Positions 34,567 through 43,563 of a DNA stretch of 64,000 nucleotides are shown here, one piece after another. Location: positions 10,486 to 74,485 of the forward strand of contig DASVDE010000032.1 of assembly GCA_036381235.1 (NCBI GenBank), in the 5' to 3' direction. Position 1 is the first letter of the stretch. The number at the start of each line of letters is the position of its first letter. This DNA is from DASVDE01 sp036381235. GTDB lineage: Bacteria; Actinomycetota; Thermoleophilia; Solirubrobacterales; 70-9. A model generated the notes under the pieces. It saw only the letters and a program-made list of their open reading frames with translations. It was not told where the DNA came from and ran no database searches. The position numbers were made by a program, and so were the translations under genes.

Positions 34567-36180
34567 TCAGCAGGTCTTCTTTGCGCCGGTGGCCGCCTTC
34601 CAGGCACGGCTGAAGGAGAAGTCGGCGGCCACGCGGAAGACGCCCGGGCGATCGACGCGGGCCAGGGTCCAGTCGTCGTGGCGCAGTAGGCAGCCGCCGC
34701 CGCGGGCAATCGACCAGTAGGGAGTGAAGCTGACCCGGACCAGGAACTCCCCCGGGCGGGAGACGTCGAGGGCGAAGCCCTGGCGACCCACCCAGAGCAC
34801 CCGCGCCGCCGCGTCCCCCGCGGGCTCAACCAACGGCTTGGGATCGCGCACCCGGTAGATGCGCCAGTGCGGCGTGCTCCAGCGCAGGTCGAGGAAGGAC
34901 GGGTTACCGAGGATCAGCCGCCGCTCCACCGCCGATGAGTAGTCGAGCGGAGCATCGGGCAGCGCCACGTAGGAGATTGCGTTGCGCCGCAGCCAACTGC
35001 CGTAGGCCGCGGCGGTGAGACGCTCGTCGTCGCGGTAGAAGATGTCGTCGCGGGTCGTGTCCAACTGACGCAACCAGCCACGCGCCAGGTCGAAGCCGGA
35101 CGCCAGGTAAGCGGACTCCCAGTGGTTGGCGGTCGGCGGCACCTCGATCCGCATCCCCTCCGCCCCGTGGTCGCGGAGCCAGCGAGCGGCGGGGTGGAAA
35201 TAGTCGGCGGTGGTCGAGGGATCGCCAACGCTGCGGGCGATCTGGGCGACGCTCGCGGTCAACTGCCAGTACAGGCCGCCAACCATGAACAGGGCGAGGA
35301 ACCACGGCGCGACGCGCGGCCGCCGGGCCAGAACCACCGCGGCCAACACCGGGCCGCCGAAAAGGGCGCCGAGGCGCACCGCGTTGCCCCCCAGCGGGTT
35401 GGGCGCCAGCCAGATCGCGATCGAGGCGAGCAGGTAGCCGGCGATCACCCAGCGGAGCTGCCGCTCGCGGCCCTCCAGGCCGCGTGTCACATACAGCGCC
35501 GATCCGCACCACAGCGGGATCGCGACGAAGGAGGAGAAGGCAAACGGGAAATGCCCAGGCTCGGGGAAGGCGAGGTTGGGGACGATCGTCAGCGCCAGCG
35601 CCAGGCCGCCGACCCAGAAGGCCGCACGCGGCGCGCGGCCTCGCTCTGCCAGGGCGCCCGCCAGCACGACCCCGGCGAGGAAGGCGGCGGCGACGGGACT
35701 GGAGAGGGCGCAGGCTGTTGAGGCCAGGAGCGCCCATGCCGGGCGGCCAAGTTGAAGGGCGCGCAAGGAGGCCAGCCCGAATGCCACCCCCAGCGCGAAG
35801 GTCAACTGCCCGTCGGCGAGCAGCGTCACCACCCCGGCCGCGAACCACAGCGTCGCCCAGCGCGCCGCCGCGCCCCAGCGATCACGCACCAGCCGATCGA
35901 AGAGGTAGGAGGAGGCGATCACGGAGAGCAGCCCCACCCCCTGGGGGCTCAACAACGAGGCAAGCGGCGGAAAGAGGACGCTGTAGGTGAGGGTGTAGTG
36001 GCCTCCGTACCAGCTGCCGTTCCAGATCGCCAGGCCCGCCCGCTCGAACAACTCAGTGCGGAACACTTGCGCGGCGAGATCGCCGACCTGCGGGTTCCAG
36101 GCCAGCATCGCGGTGGCAAGCGCGGCGCTGAGCGCTACGGCGGGAAGCCAGTCGGGTCGGAGGGCCTTTGACTGGTCCAT
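34567..36180 (-). CDS. Polytopic membrane protein, probable glycosyltransferase-C or related
   Basis: 537 residues from ATG 36180 (MDQSKALRPDW); a longer form from 36228 would overlap lipB. About ten to twelve hydrophobic segments occupy the first 330 residues, beginning LPAVALSAALATAMLAW. The first outer loop has DLAAQVFRTELFERAGLAIW NGSWYGGHYTLTYSVLFPP (read without the gap), reminiscent of the acidic loop-1 of GT-C type integral glycosyltransferases or of 6-pyruvoyl-tetrahydropterin synthase-related membrane proteins. The C-terminal 200 residues are soluble with YFHPAARWLRDHG and an Ig-like end. The substrate is unknown. It sits downstream of nothing obvious and is divergent from lipB. Confidence 0.75.
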   Translation of the reverse strand: MDQSKALRPDWLPAVALSAALATAMLAWNPQVGDLAAQVFRTELFERAGLAIWNGSWYGGHYTLTYSVLFPPLASLLSPQGVGLLSVIASSYLFDRLVRDRWGAAARWATLWFAAGVVTLLADGQLTFALGVAFGLASLRALQLGRPAWALLASTACALSSPVAAAFLAGVVLAGALAERGRAPRAAFWVGGLALALTIVPNLAFPEPGHFPFAFSSFVAIPLWCGSALYVTRGLEGRERQLRWVIAGYLLASIAIWLAPNPLGGNAVRLGALFGGPVLAAVVLARRPRVAPWFLALFMVGGLYWQLTASVAQIARSVGDPSTTADYFHPAARWLRDHGAEGMRIEVPPTANHWESAYLASGFDLARGWLRQLDTTRDDIFYRDDERLTAAAYGSWLRRNAISYVALPDAPLDYSSAVERRLILGNPSFLDLRWSTPHWRIYRVRDPKPLVEPAGDAAARVLWVGRQGFALDVSRPGEFLVRVSFTPYWSIARGGGCLLRHDDWTLARVDRPGVFRVAADFSFSRAWKAATGAKKTC

Positions 36181-36226
36181 GGGAAGCGCGCCAAGGATAG
36201 AACGGCGACGTGCAACGATTTCGAGC

Positions 36227-36961
36227 ATGAGCTCGGAAATCCTGGTTGTCGACTGTGGGGTGGTCCCCTACGACGAGGCCGTCGTCGCCCAGCGCTGGCT
36301 GGTGGGGGCGCGCCAGGACGGCTCGATCCCGGACGTGCTGCTGCTGCTGGAGCACACGCCCGTCTACACCCGCGGGCGGCGCTCCACACCTCAGGAGCTG
36401 CCGATGGCAGCCGAGTGGTACGAGATGCAGGGAATAGCGGTCCGCGACACCGACCGCGGCGGTCGCGTCACCTATCACGGGCCCGGCCAGCTGGTCGCCT
36501 ATCCGATCGTCTCCCTGGAGCCCTACGGCGACGACGTGCACGAGTACGTACGGCGGTTGGAGCGGGTGGCGATCGCCGCGCTGGCTGCCCATGGCGTCGA
36601 GACCGAGACGATCGAAGGCCTGACCGGGATCTGGACGCTGGGCGAGGCGCCCGGCAGCTCGGCGGGACCGGACGAGGCACATAAGATCGGCTCGATCGGG
36701 GTCCACGTCAGCCGCGGGGTCACCACCCACGGCCTGGCGATCAACGTCAACAACGACCTGCAGCCATTCGACTGGATCGTTCCCTGTGGGATCGAAGGCG
36801 TGCGGATGACGTCGCTCAGCCGCGAACTCGGCGACGAGCAGGACCTCGCTGTCTTCGCCGCCACCGTGGTCGCCCAGTTCGGGAAGGTCTTCGACCGCGA
36901 ACCGCTGCACGCCGATCCCGCCGACCTCGGGCTGCACAACGCTAGGCTCGGGGTCCAATGA
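36227..36961 (+). CDS. lipB: Octanoyltransferase LipB
   Basis: Moves octanoate from ACP to lipoyl domains such as Lys42 of the nearby E2. 244 residues, with LLLLEHTPVYTRGRRS, the family signature GGRVTYHGPGQLVAYPI, the catalytic Lys in HKIGSIGVHVSRGVTTHG and the catalytic Cys in DWIVPCGIEG. The start was set at ATG 36227 because the open frame upstream is antisense to the membrane gene. Overlaps lipA by 4 bp. Confidence 0.95.
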   Translation: MSSEILVVDCGVVPYDEAVVAQRWLVGARQDGSIPDVLLLLEHTPVYTRGRRSTPQELPMAAEWYEMQGIAVRDTDRGGRVTYHGPGQLVAYPIVSLEPYGDDVHEYVRRLERVAIAALAAHGVETETIEGLTGIWTLGEAPGSSAGPDEAHKIGSIGVHVSRGVTTHGLAINVNNDLQPFDWIVPCGIEGVRMTSLSRELGDEQDLAVFAATVVAQFGKVFDREPLHADPADLGLHNARLGVQ

Positions 36962-37923
36962 GCGATTCCGCCGCAACGCCCGAGCGCGTACACGTCACCC
37001 GCTCCCGCGCCAAGCCCGGCGGCAGCGAGGCGGCAGCCAACGGGGCGGTCCCGTTCCGCCGCGCCCGCAAGCCACCGTGGTTGAAGGTTCCGGCACCCGG
37101 CGGCCCGACCTACCGCCGCCTGAAGGCGGAGATCGGCCGCGAGGGGCTGCACACCGTCTGCGAGGAGGCGAACTGCCCCAACGTCGGCGAGTGCTGGGAG
37201 CGGGGCACGGCGACCTTCATGATCCTCGGCGACGTCTGCACGCGCCGCTGCGGCTTCTGCAACGTGAAGACCGGCAAGCCCAGCTGGAACGACCCGCTGG
37301 AGCCGCTGCGCGTCGCCAACCAAGTGAAGCGAATGGGACTGCGCCACGCGGTCGTTACCTCAGTCGACCGCGACGACCTGCCTGACTATGGCGCGGGCGC
37401 CTTCGTCGGCACGATCCGCTCGATCCGGACGATCGCCCCCGGCTGCAAGGTCGAGGTCCTCACCCCCGACTTCCGCGGCCAGGAGATGCCGCTGGCCAAG
37501 GTGATCCACGAGCGCCCCGACGTCTTCAACCACAACGTCGAGACCGTGCCCCGCCTCTACCCGAAGGCGCGCCGCGGCTCGCAGTTCCTGCGCTCCGCCC
37601 GGGTGCTGCGGATGGCCAAGGAGATGGGCGGGCCGGACGTGGTCACCAAGTCCGGCCTGATGGTCGGTCTCGGCGAGGAGTTCGACGAGATGCTGGAAGC
37701 CTTCCAAATCCTCCGCGACCACCGCGTCCAGGTGCTGACCGTCGGCCAGTACCTGCGTCCGACCGAGAACCACCTTCCCGTCGCTCGCTACTGGCACCCG
37801 GAGGAGTTCAAAGCGCTGGAGAAGGCGGCGTATGAGATGGGCTTTGAGTCGGTCGCGTCCGGGCCGCTCGTCCGCAGCAGCTATCACGCCGACCAGAACC
37901 TGCCAGCGGCAGCGGTCGGCTAA
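36958..37923 (+). CDS. lipA: Lipoyl synthase LipA
   Basis: Radical SAM enzyme of 321 residues that inserts two sulfurs into octanoyl-E2. The auxiliary 4Fe-4S cluster motif is CEEANCPNVGEC and the radical SAM motif is CTRRCGFC. NHNVETVPRLYPKARRGSQF and TKSGLMVGLGE are conserved LipA segments, and the C-terminal Ser needed for the auxiliary cluster is in GPLVRSSYHADQ. With lipB it supplies lipoate to the E2 at 31.8 kb, so the sigma fusion and membrane gene separate two halves of one function. Confidence 0.96.
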   Translation: MSDSAATPERVHVTRSRAKPGGSEAAANGAVPFRRARKPPWLKVPAPGGPTYRRLKAEIGREGLHTVCEEANCPNVGECWERGTATFMILGDVCTRRCGFCNVKTGKPSWNDPLEPLRVANQVKRMGLRHAVVTSVDRDDLPDYGAGAFVGTIRSIRTIAPGCKVEVLTPDFRGQEMPLAKVIHERPDVFNHNVETVPRLYPKARRGSQFLRSARVLRMAKEMGGPDVVTKSGLMVGLGEEFDEMLEAFQILRDHRVQVLTVGQYLRPTENHLPVARYWHPEEFKALEKAAYEMGFESVASGPLVRSSYHADQNLPAAAVG

Positions 37924-37929
37924 CCCGCA

Positions 37930-38109
37930 GTGAGCGACTCCGAGCCAGATCTCGCCGAACTGGCTGCGACGGTCAGCGGGTCGGTTGTCGGACCCGGTAA
38001 GGACTGGGACGCCGCCCGCGCCACCTGGAACCTGGCGGACACCTGCGCCCGCCTGCGCGAGGTCAAATACGACCCGGACGACCTGTTCCGGGCGAACGGT
38101 CAGGCCTAG
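37930..38109 (+). pseudogene. Internally deleted remnant of an FAD-binding (BBE-type) oxidase
   Basis: A 59-codon open frame, GTG to TAG. Its first half reads LAATVSGSVVGPGKDWDAAR then ATWNLA, the usual start of FAD_binding_4 oxidases just before the FAD domain. Its second half reads CARLREVKYDPDDLFRAN, the usual end of the BBE domain. The roughly 400 residues that should lie between (FAD-linking and substrate domains) are missing, with the junction near NLA/DTC. I therefore read it as the product of a clean internal deletion, kept in frame. It starts 6 bp after lipA, so it is still transcribed and may make a small peptide. The identification rests on the two end motifs only. Confidence 0.6.
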
Positions 38110-38136
38110 CCGGCGGTGCTGGATTAGTGAAAGCAG

Positions 38137-38209
38137 TGGAGCCAGCCGGGATCGAACCGGCGACCTTCGCGTTGCAAACGCGACGCTCTGCCAGCTGAGC
38201 TATGGCCCC
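38137..38209 (-). tRNA. tRNA-Ala (UGC)
   Basis: On the minus strand: acceptor GGGGCCA/TGGCTCC (one G-T pair), D arm GCTCAGCTGGCAGAGC, anticodon stem TCGCG/CGCGA around loop TTTGCAA with anticodon TGC, variable AGGTC, T arm GCCGG-TTCGATC-CCGGC, discriminator A. No CCA encoded. Complete cloverleaf. Confidence 0.96.
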
Positions 38210-38253
38210 GTACTTGGAAGTCTAGGCGCGACGCGTGCCGTTGTCTCGCCCCG

Positions 38254-39027
38254 CTACTGGGCGACGGCGCGCTTGTAACGGCGGACGGAGAGGAACGAGA
38301 AGACCATGGCGATCGCTATCGACCAAGCGACCGCCTCCCAGACGTAGTTGTCGGCCGGCGCGCCGAGGAAGAGGGCGCGCATGGCGTTGACAACGATCGT
38401 GAAGGGGTTGACCTCGGCGAAGGTCTGCAGTGCGGCGGGCATCGAGTCGACCGGGACGAAGGCCGAAGAGACGAAGGTGAGCGGAAAGATGAGGATGAAG
38501 CCGAGCGACTGCGAGGCCTCCGGCGAGGACGAGGTGAGGCCGATGAAGGCGAAGACCCAGGAGAAGGCGTAGCCGAAGAGCAGCAGGAGAAGGATGCCGG
38601 CGACGATGTGCGCAAGGGGGGCATCGAACGAGAAGCCGGCGATGACTCCGACCCCGATCATGATCCCGATCGAGATCGCGTTGGTGACGATGTCGGCGAG
38701 CGTGCGGCCGGCGAGGACCGCCGAGCGGGACATCGGCAGGGAGCGGAAGCGGTCGACGAGCCCCTTCTTCAGGTCTTCCGAGATGCCGAGAGCGGTGACG
38801 AAGCCGCCGAAGGCCATCGTCTGCACGATGATCCCCGGCATCAGGAAATCGACGTAGTCATAGCCAGGCGTGCTGATTGCGCCACCAAAGACATAGACGA
38901 AGAGCAGCACGAACATGATCGGCTGCACCGTGAAAGCGAGCAGCAGGTCGGGCGCGCGCGGGATGCGCAGGAAGGCGCGGCGGGCCAGGACCAGCGTGTC
39001 GGAGAGGTTGTTGCGCAGGGCGGTCAT
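38254..39027 (-). CDS. ABC-2 type exporter permease (DrrB-like)
   Basis: 257 residues, six membrane segments. Opens LRNNLSDTLVLARRAFLRIPR, with FTVQPIMFVLLFVYVFGGAI, the ABC-2 family signature near PLTFVSSAFVPVDSMPAALQTFAEVNPFT. It forms an exporter with the ATPase encoded just upstream (4-bp overlap). The pair resembles the daunorubicin-resistance DrrAB group; the natural substrate is unknown and nothing nearby is an antibiotic pathway. Confidence 0.92.
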   Translation of the reverse strand: MTALRNNLSDTLVLARRAFLRIPRAPDLLLAFTVQPIMFVLLFVYVFGGAISTPGYDYVDFLMPGIIVQTMAFGGFVTALGISEDLKKGLVDRFRSLPMSRSAVLAGRTLADIVTNAISIGIMIGVGVIAGFSFDAPLAHIVAGILLLLLFGYAFSWVFAFIGLTSSSPEASQSLGFILIFPLTFVSSAFVPVDSMPAALQTFAEVNPFTIVVNAMRALFLGAPADNYVWEAVAWSIAIAMVFSFLSVRRYKRAVAQ

Positions 39028-40004
39028 TTCACGTCCCCCTCCGCGTCGTCCTCCTCATCGCGCTGCGCCGCCGCACGACCGGTGACGGCAAGGAATACGT
39101 CGTTGAGCGTCGGCCGGTGCATCGCCACGTCATCGATCCCGATCTTCGCCTCGTCGAGCCGTCGCACCGCCTCCGCGATCGCCCCGCGCCGCTCCCGAAC
39201 CGGCATCTGCACGACCCCGTCGATCATCTCCGGGCACTCGGCCGCGATCGGCTCCAGCGCGGCTATTGCCGCCTCCGCCTGGGAGCGGTCCTCGAGGGTG
39301 ACGTCGAGGCGCTCTCCCCCGACCTGGTCCTTCAGCTCGTCGGAGCTGCCCTCGGCGATCACCCGGCCGCGGTCGATCACCGAGATCCGATCGGCTAGGC
39401 GGTCGGCCTCGTCGAGGTATTGAGTGGTGAGCAGCACCGTGGTCCCCTGCGCGACCCGACCCTCAATCGTCTCCCAGAGGTCGACTCGGCTACGCGGGTC
39501 CAGTCCTGTAGTCGGCTCGTCGAGGAAGAGAACCGGAGGGCGAGCGACGAGCGCCGCGGCGAGGTCCAACCGCCGCCTCATCCCGCCCGAGTAGGTTCGC
39601 ACCAGACGGTCGGCGGCCTCGCTGAGGCCGAAGCGCTCCAGCAGATCGGCGGCGCGGCGGCGCGGCTCGCCCTTCGGCAGGTGGTAGAGCCGCCCCACCA
39701 TCTCCAGGTTCTCGGCCCCGGTCAGGTTCTCGTCAACCGCCGCGTACTGCCCGGCCAGCCCGATCTGGGAGCGCAGCTCGCCGGCCTGGCTCTCGACATC
39801 CAGACCGACCACTCGGGCGCTGCCCCCATCGGGGCGCAAGAGGGTAGTGAGGATGCGCACCGCAGTCGTCTTGCCGGCGCCGTTGGGCCCGAGCAGGCCC
39901 AGCACGCTGCCGGTGGGCACGCTGAGGTCGATCCCAGCGAGGGCGACCACGTCGCCATATGACTTGCGCAGCTCGCTGGCCTCTATCGCCGCTGCGTCGT
40001 TCAT
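39024..40004 (-). CDS. ABC exporter ATPase (DrrA-like)
   Basis: 326 residues. Walker A GPNGAGKTTAV, Q-loop before AVDENLTGAENLEM, ABC signature YSGGMRRRLDLAAAL, Walker B PVLFLDEPTTGLDPRSR and H-loop LLTTQYLDEADRLAD. The C-terminal extension of about 100 residues (from KDQVGGERLDVTL to NDVFLAVTGR) is the DUF4162-type domain of DrrA-like ATPases. Overlaps the permease gene by 4 bp. Confidence 0.93.
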   Translation of the reverse strand: MNDAAAIEASELRKSYGDVVALAGIDLSVPTGSVLGLLGPNGAGKTTAVRILTTLLRPDGGSARVVGLDVESQAGELRSQIGLAGQYAAVDENLTGAENLEMVGRLYHLPKGEPRRRAADLLERFGLSEAADRLVRTYSGGMRRRLDLAAALVARPPVLFLDEPTTGLDPRSRVDLWETIEGRVAQGTTVLLTTQYLDEADRLADRISVIDRGRVIAEGSSDELKDQVGGERLDVTLEDRSQAEAAIAALEPIAAECPEMIDGVVQMPVRERRGAIAEAVRRLDEAKIGIDDVAMHRPTLNDVFLAVTGRAAAQRDEEDDAEGDVK

Positions 40005-40043
40005 CGAGAGCGGAACCTACCGACCCGCCGGCAGCCGCTCGAA

Positions 40044-40853
40044 CTAATCGTCGAAGTCGAAGTCCTTGGGAGGCTTCTGCTCGAACCAGAGCTGGTCGTC
40101 CTCGGAGTCCTCGAGGAAGTCCGGGGTGTCCTCGAGGATGTCCTCGTCGTCGGCTTCCTCAGCCTGCTCGGGGCCCAAGTCCTCCTCCCGCTCCTCGGGC
40201 TCGTCGGCCACTTCCTCCTCGACCTCGACCTCCGCCTCCTCCACCGGAGCCTCGAGCGCCTGGTTCAACTCGTCGGAGAGGCGCTGCTCATTCCAGAACT
40301 CATCGTCCTCGTCGCCCTCTTCATCCTCGAGGGCCGACTCGTCAGGAGCCATCTCCGCCTCTTCATCCAGCGGCGCGGCCAGCTCCGCCGCAACGTCGTA
40401 CATCTCCGTCGGCTGGTCCGCGATCGCCTCGCGCTCCTCGGTGGCCGGTCCCGATGACTCCGGCACGATCTCGTGCTCCATCGCCGGTTGCTCTTCCTCG
40501 ACCGGCTCGAAGACCTCTTCTTCTTCCGCAGCCGGTTCGGGCTCCTCCGCTCCATCCTCCTCGGGCTCCTCGGTCGGCTCTTCAGGTGCCTCCTGCAGGT
40601 CGGCGATGTCAGGGGCCGAACGGCGGGGCGGTGCTTCCTCGCCTGCTTCCGGCGTTGCCTCCTCTTCAACGCCAGGCGCTGCCATGAACTCGGTCGGCGC
40701 TTCGGCGAACGGATCCGGGGGCGCTTCCTCATCCCCGGGACGGCCGGGCGGCCCGAAGGCCTCGTCTTCGAGCTGCTGCAGCTCGGAGTCATCGGCGCCG
40801 TGCTGGCGCTTCAGCTCCAGATGCTCCCGGATGGCCTCGTCAAGAATGCCCAT
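40044..40853 (-). CDS. Highly acidic conserved protein
   Basis: 269 residues, close to one third Glu plus Asp. A short N-terminal motif MGILDEAIREHLELKRQHGA looks conserved and helical; the middle is Glu/Ala/Pro low complexity and the end reads SEDDQLWFEQKPPKDFDFDD. Such a chain is probably largely disordered, with the two ends as docking motifs. A TAGTCT element (40881-40886, minus) lies 27 nt upstream. Function unknown. Although low complexity, it is not an antisense artefact: it has a clear start, and the opposite frame is a Ser-rich mirror. Confidence 0.72.
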   Translation of the reverse strand: MGILDEAIREHLELKRQHGADDSELQQLEDEAFGPPGRPGDEEAPPDPFAEAPTEFMAAPGVEEEATPEAGEEAPPRRSAPDIADLQEAPEEPTEEPEEDGAEEPEPAAEEEEVFEPVEEEQPAMEHEIVPESSGPATEEREAIADQPTEMYDVAAELAAPLDEEAEMAPDESALEDEEGDEDDEFWNEQRLSDELNQALEAPVEEAEVEVEEEVADEPEEREEDLGPEQAEEADDEDILEDTPDFLEDSEDDQLWFEQKPPKDFDFDD

Positions 40854-40942
40854 GCGCTGAATCCCGTTCGGGGACGCTAAAGACTATGCGGTTATTCTTG
40901 CTCTTGCGAGGGCCTTGGGACGATCCTCCCAGCCGCGCACTC

Positions 40943-41015
40943 GGGGCTATAGCTCAGCTGGAAGAGCGCCTGGATCGCACCCAGGAGGTCGCCGGTTCGA
41001 GTCCGGCTAGCTCCA
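40943..41015 (+). tRNA. tRNA-Ala (CGC)
   Basis: Acceptor GGGGCTA/TAGCTCC, D arm GCTCAGCTGGAAGAGC, anticodon stem CCTGG/CCAGG with loop ATCGCAC and anticodon CGC, variable AGGTC, T arm GCCGG-TTCGAGT-CCGGC, discriminator A. No CCA encoded. The body is closely similar to the UGC tRNA-Ala 2.7 kb away. Confidence 0.95.
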
Positions 41016-41089
41016 TCGCCCAAAGCTCCTGCAGCGGGGCCTCTGTACTTCAAGGATTCTCCAATCGCCCCTGAATTTCGCGCTCCGGT

Positions 41090-41134
41090 TTTCAGGCACA
41101 AGTGCCTGAAACTCAGCCGGCGGGCCTGTAGCGT
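41090..41134 (+). promoter_or_regulatory. 22-bp palindrome and promoter of the GH92 gene
   Basis: TTTCAGGCAC-AA-GTGCCTGAAA (41090-41111) is a perfect 10-bp-arm palindrome with a 2-bp centre, too tight for a terminator loop. TAGCGT at 41129-41134 fits a -10 element 8 nt before the GTG, and a -35 at 17-bp spacing would fall on the right arm (CTGAAA). A repressor bound here would block the promoter. No regulator gene is adjacent. Confidence 0.65.
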
Positions 41135-41142
41135 GTTTTTTC

Positions 41143-43563
41143 GTGCGACAAGCGCTCATCAAGACCCTGAGAGCGCTACTGATCGTCGCTTTCGCGTTCC
41201 CTCCGGTGTCCGCGGCGAACCTCACTGATCACGTCAAGCCTCTCTCCGGTACCCAGCCAGGGTCGCGGACCTTCGGGGGCGGCCACAACTTTCCAGGGGC
41301 GACCGTCCCCTTCGGCATGGTCCAGTGGGGGCCCGACACCACTCCTTCGGACCGGCACTCCGGCGGCTATGACTACCGCGACCGCCACATCACCGGCTTC
41401 AGCCTCACCCACCTCAACGGTGCCGGCTGCTCGCTGTATGGAGACTTCCCGTTCCTGCCGACGACCGAGCCGCTCGACGCCTCGCCGGCTCCACCCGACA
41501 CCGCCGGCCTCGCCGGACGCTTCGAGCCCGGCTTCTCGCACCGCCACGAGCGCGCGAGCCCGGGTCGCTACTCGCTACGCCTCAACCCAGTAGGGGGGGC
41601 CGCTATCGGCGTCGACCTGACCGCGACCACGCGCACGGGGATGGCGCGCTTCGCCTTTCCCCGCTCCCCGCACGCGAGCGTTCTGATCGACGCCGGCGGC
41701 AGCGCCAAGGCCAACGATTTCGCCGAGGTCCAGATCGACCCCGCGAGACGTGAGATCACCGGCTCGACATCGAGCGGCTACTTCTGTGCCCAGCGGCCGC
41801 GCTACAAGATCCACTTCGCGGCCGTCTTCGACCGTTCCTTCGACACCTATGGCACCTGGACGCGCCAGAGGCTGAGCCCGGGCGCGACCGCCGCGTCGGA
41901 TAGCAGGCCGCCCTCGAATATCCCCTTGCGCACCGCACAGGCCGGCGCCTACGCGAGCTTCGACACGCAGCGCAACCGGCTCGTTGGGGTCAGGGTCGGG
42001 ATCTCCTTCGTCAGCGTCGCCGGTGCCCGCGCCAACCTCGCCGCCGAGAATCGCGGTGCCTCCTTCCGCCGCCTCGCGGCCGCGGCGGAGGGGCGCTGGA
42101 ACCGCGCCCTCGGGTCGATCCGGGTGAGCGGCGGCGTGCGGCGAGACCTCGAGACCTTCTACACGGCTCTCTACCGCGCGTTGATGTCGCCGCGGACCTT
42201 CGACGACGCCGGTGGCGCCTACATCGGCATGGACGGGCTCCTCCACGACAGCGGTCGGCGTACCCAGTACGCCGACCTGTCCGGTTGGGACATCTACCGC
42301 ACCCAGGTCCCGTTGCTGGCGATGCTGATGCCACGCCGCGCAAGCGACATCGTCGCCTCGATGCTCGCTTCTGCCGCGCAGAGCGGCTGCCTGCCGCGCT
42401 GGTCCTACGCCAACGGTCAGAGCATGACGATGGTGGGCGATCCGGCCGACCCGATCATTGCTTCCGCCTCCGCCTTCGGCGCCCGCCGCTTCGACGAGAC
42501 TGTCGCCCTGGCGGCGATGGTCAAGGGGGCAAGCGGGGACTGTCGCAGCGCCGATGGCAGCTATGTCCAGCGCCAGGGTCTCGCCGAGTACAAGGCGCTT
42601 GGCTACGTTCCCTTCGACATCGACGTCAAACGCCGCAACGCGAACTCGCTGTTCGGCGATCCCGAGGCAGTCTGGGCCTCGGCGGCGACGACGCTCGAGT
42701 ACGCGGTTGCCGACTTCTCGATCGCCCAGTTCGCGGCGCGCGCCCTGCGCGACCGCGCCACCTACCGCTCCTTCATGGCGCGCTCGGCCAACTGGCGCAA
42801 GCTGCTCAACTCTCGCAGCCACCTGGTCGAGCCGCGCTTCGCGGACGGCTCCTTTCCCAACGGCTACGACAACCTTCGCGGCGCCGGCTTCGCCGAGGGC
42901 AACTCGGTCCAGTACACGTGGATGGTGCCCCACGACCCCGCCGGCCTCTTCGCCGCGATCGGCGGACGGGCCAAGACTGCGACCCGGCTCGACCGCTTCC
43001 TGCGCAAGCTGAACGGCGGCACGGGGGCGACCCGCGCCGATCACGCCCTGCTCGGCAACGAGCCGAACCTGAACGTCCCCTGGCTCTATGACTGGACGGG
43101 ACGTCCGTTCAAGACGCAGGCGACGGTGCGGCGGGCGCTGCGAGATCTCTACAGCGCGACCCCGGCCGGGTACCCCGGCAACGACGACCTCGGCACGCTC
43201 TCCTCCTGGTACGTGCTCGGGGCGCTCGGCCTCTACCCGGAGGTGCCCGGCGTCGGAGTGCTGGCGATCGCCAGCCCCCTCTTCCAGCGGGCAACCGTGC
43301 GACTGGCGGGCGGGCGCAAGCTGCGGATCCTCACTTCGGCCGGGCGCACGCCGTTGCGGCGAGCCCCATACATTCAGCGGATGCGTTTCAACGGCCATCC
43401 CTACGGCCGGCCCTGGACCAGCTACTGCGCGTTGGCGCGGGGGGCAACCCTTACTTACCGGCTCGGGGCACGACCTAACCTCGACTGGGGCAATTCCGCC
43501 GCCGCTCTTCCGCCCTCCTTCGGCCCCGAGCGACCGATGCCCGAGAACCGCTGTTCCCCCTGA
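41143..43563 (+). CDS. Secreted GH92 alpha-mannosidase
   Basis: 806 residues with a signal peptide (1-24, ending VSAANL). The GH92 N-domain has GGHNFPGATVPFGMVQWGPDT and HITGFSLTHLNGAGC; the catalytic (alpha/alpha)6 domain has YADLSGWDIYRTQVPLLAML, the Glu in LLGNEPNLNVPWLYDW and the Asp pair in GYPGNDDLGTLSSWYVLGALGLYP. GH92 enzymes remove alpha-linked mannose with inversion using Ca. GTG start. It overlaps the next gene by one base, so mannan or mannosylated surface material may be the shared substrate theme. Confidence 0.94.
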   Translation: MRQALIKTLRALLIVAFAFPPVSAANLTDHVKPLSGTQPGSRTFGGGHNFPGATVPFGMVQWGPDTTPSDRHSGGYDYRDRHITGFSLTHLNGAGCSLYGDFPFLPTTEPLDASPAPPDTAGLAGRFEPGFSHRHERASPGRYSLRLNPVGGAAIGVDLTATTRTGMARFAFPRSPHASVLIDAGGSAKANDFAEVQIDPARREITGSTSSGYFCAQRPRYKIHFAAVFDRSFDTYGTWTRQRLSPGATAASDSRPPSNIPLRTAQAGAYASFDTQRNRLVGVRVGISFVSVAGARANLAAENRGASFRRLAAAAEGRWNRALGSIRVSGGVRRDLETFYTALYRALMSPRTFDDAGGAYIGMDGLLHDSGRRTQYADLSGWDIYRTQVPLLAMLMPRRASDIVASMLASAAQSGCLPRWSYANGQSMTMVGDPADPIIASASAFGARRFDETVALAAMVKGASGDCRSADGSYVQRQGLAEYKALGYVPFDIDVKRRNANSLFGDPEAVWASAATTLEYAVADFSIAQFAARALRDRATYRSFMARSANWRKLLNSRSHLVEPRFADGSFPNGYDNLRGAGFAEGNSVQYTWMVPHDPAGLFAAIGGRAKTATRLDRFLRKLNGGTGATRADHALLGNEPNLNVPWLYDWTGRPFKTQATVRRALRDLYSATPAGYPGNDDLGTLSSWYVLGALGLYPEVPGVGVLAIASPLFQRATVRLAGGRKLRILTSAGRTPLRRAPYIQRMRFNGHPYGRPWTSYCALARGATLTYRLGARPNLDWGNSAAALPPSFGPERPMPENRCSP

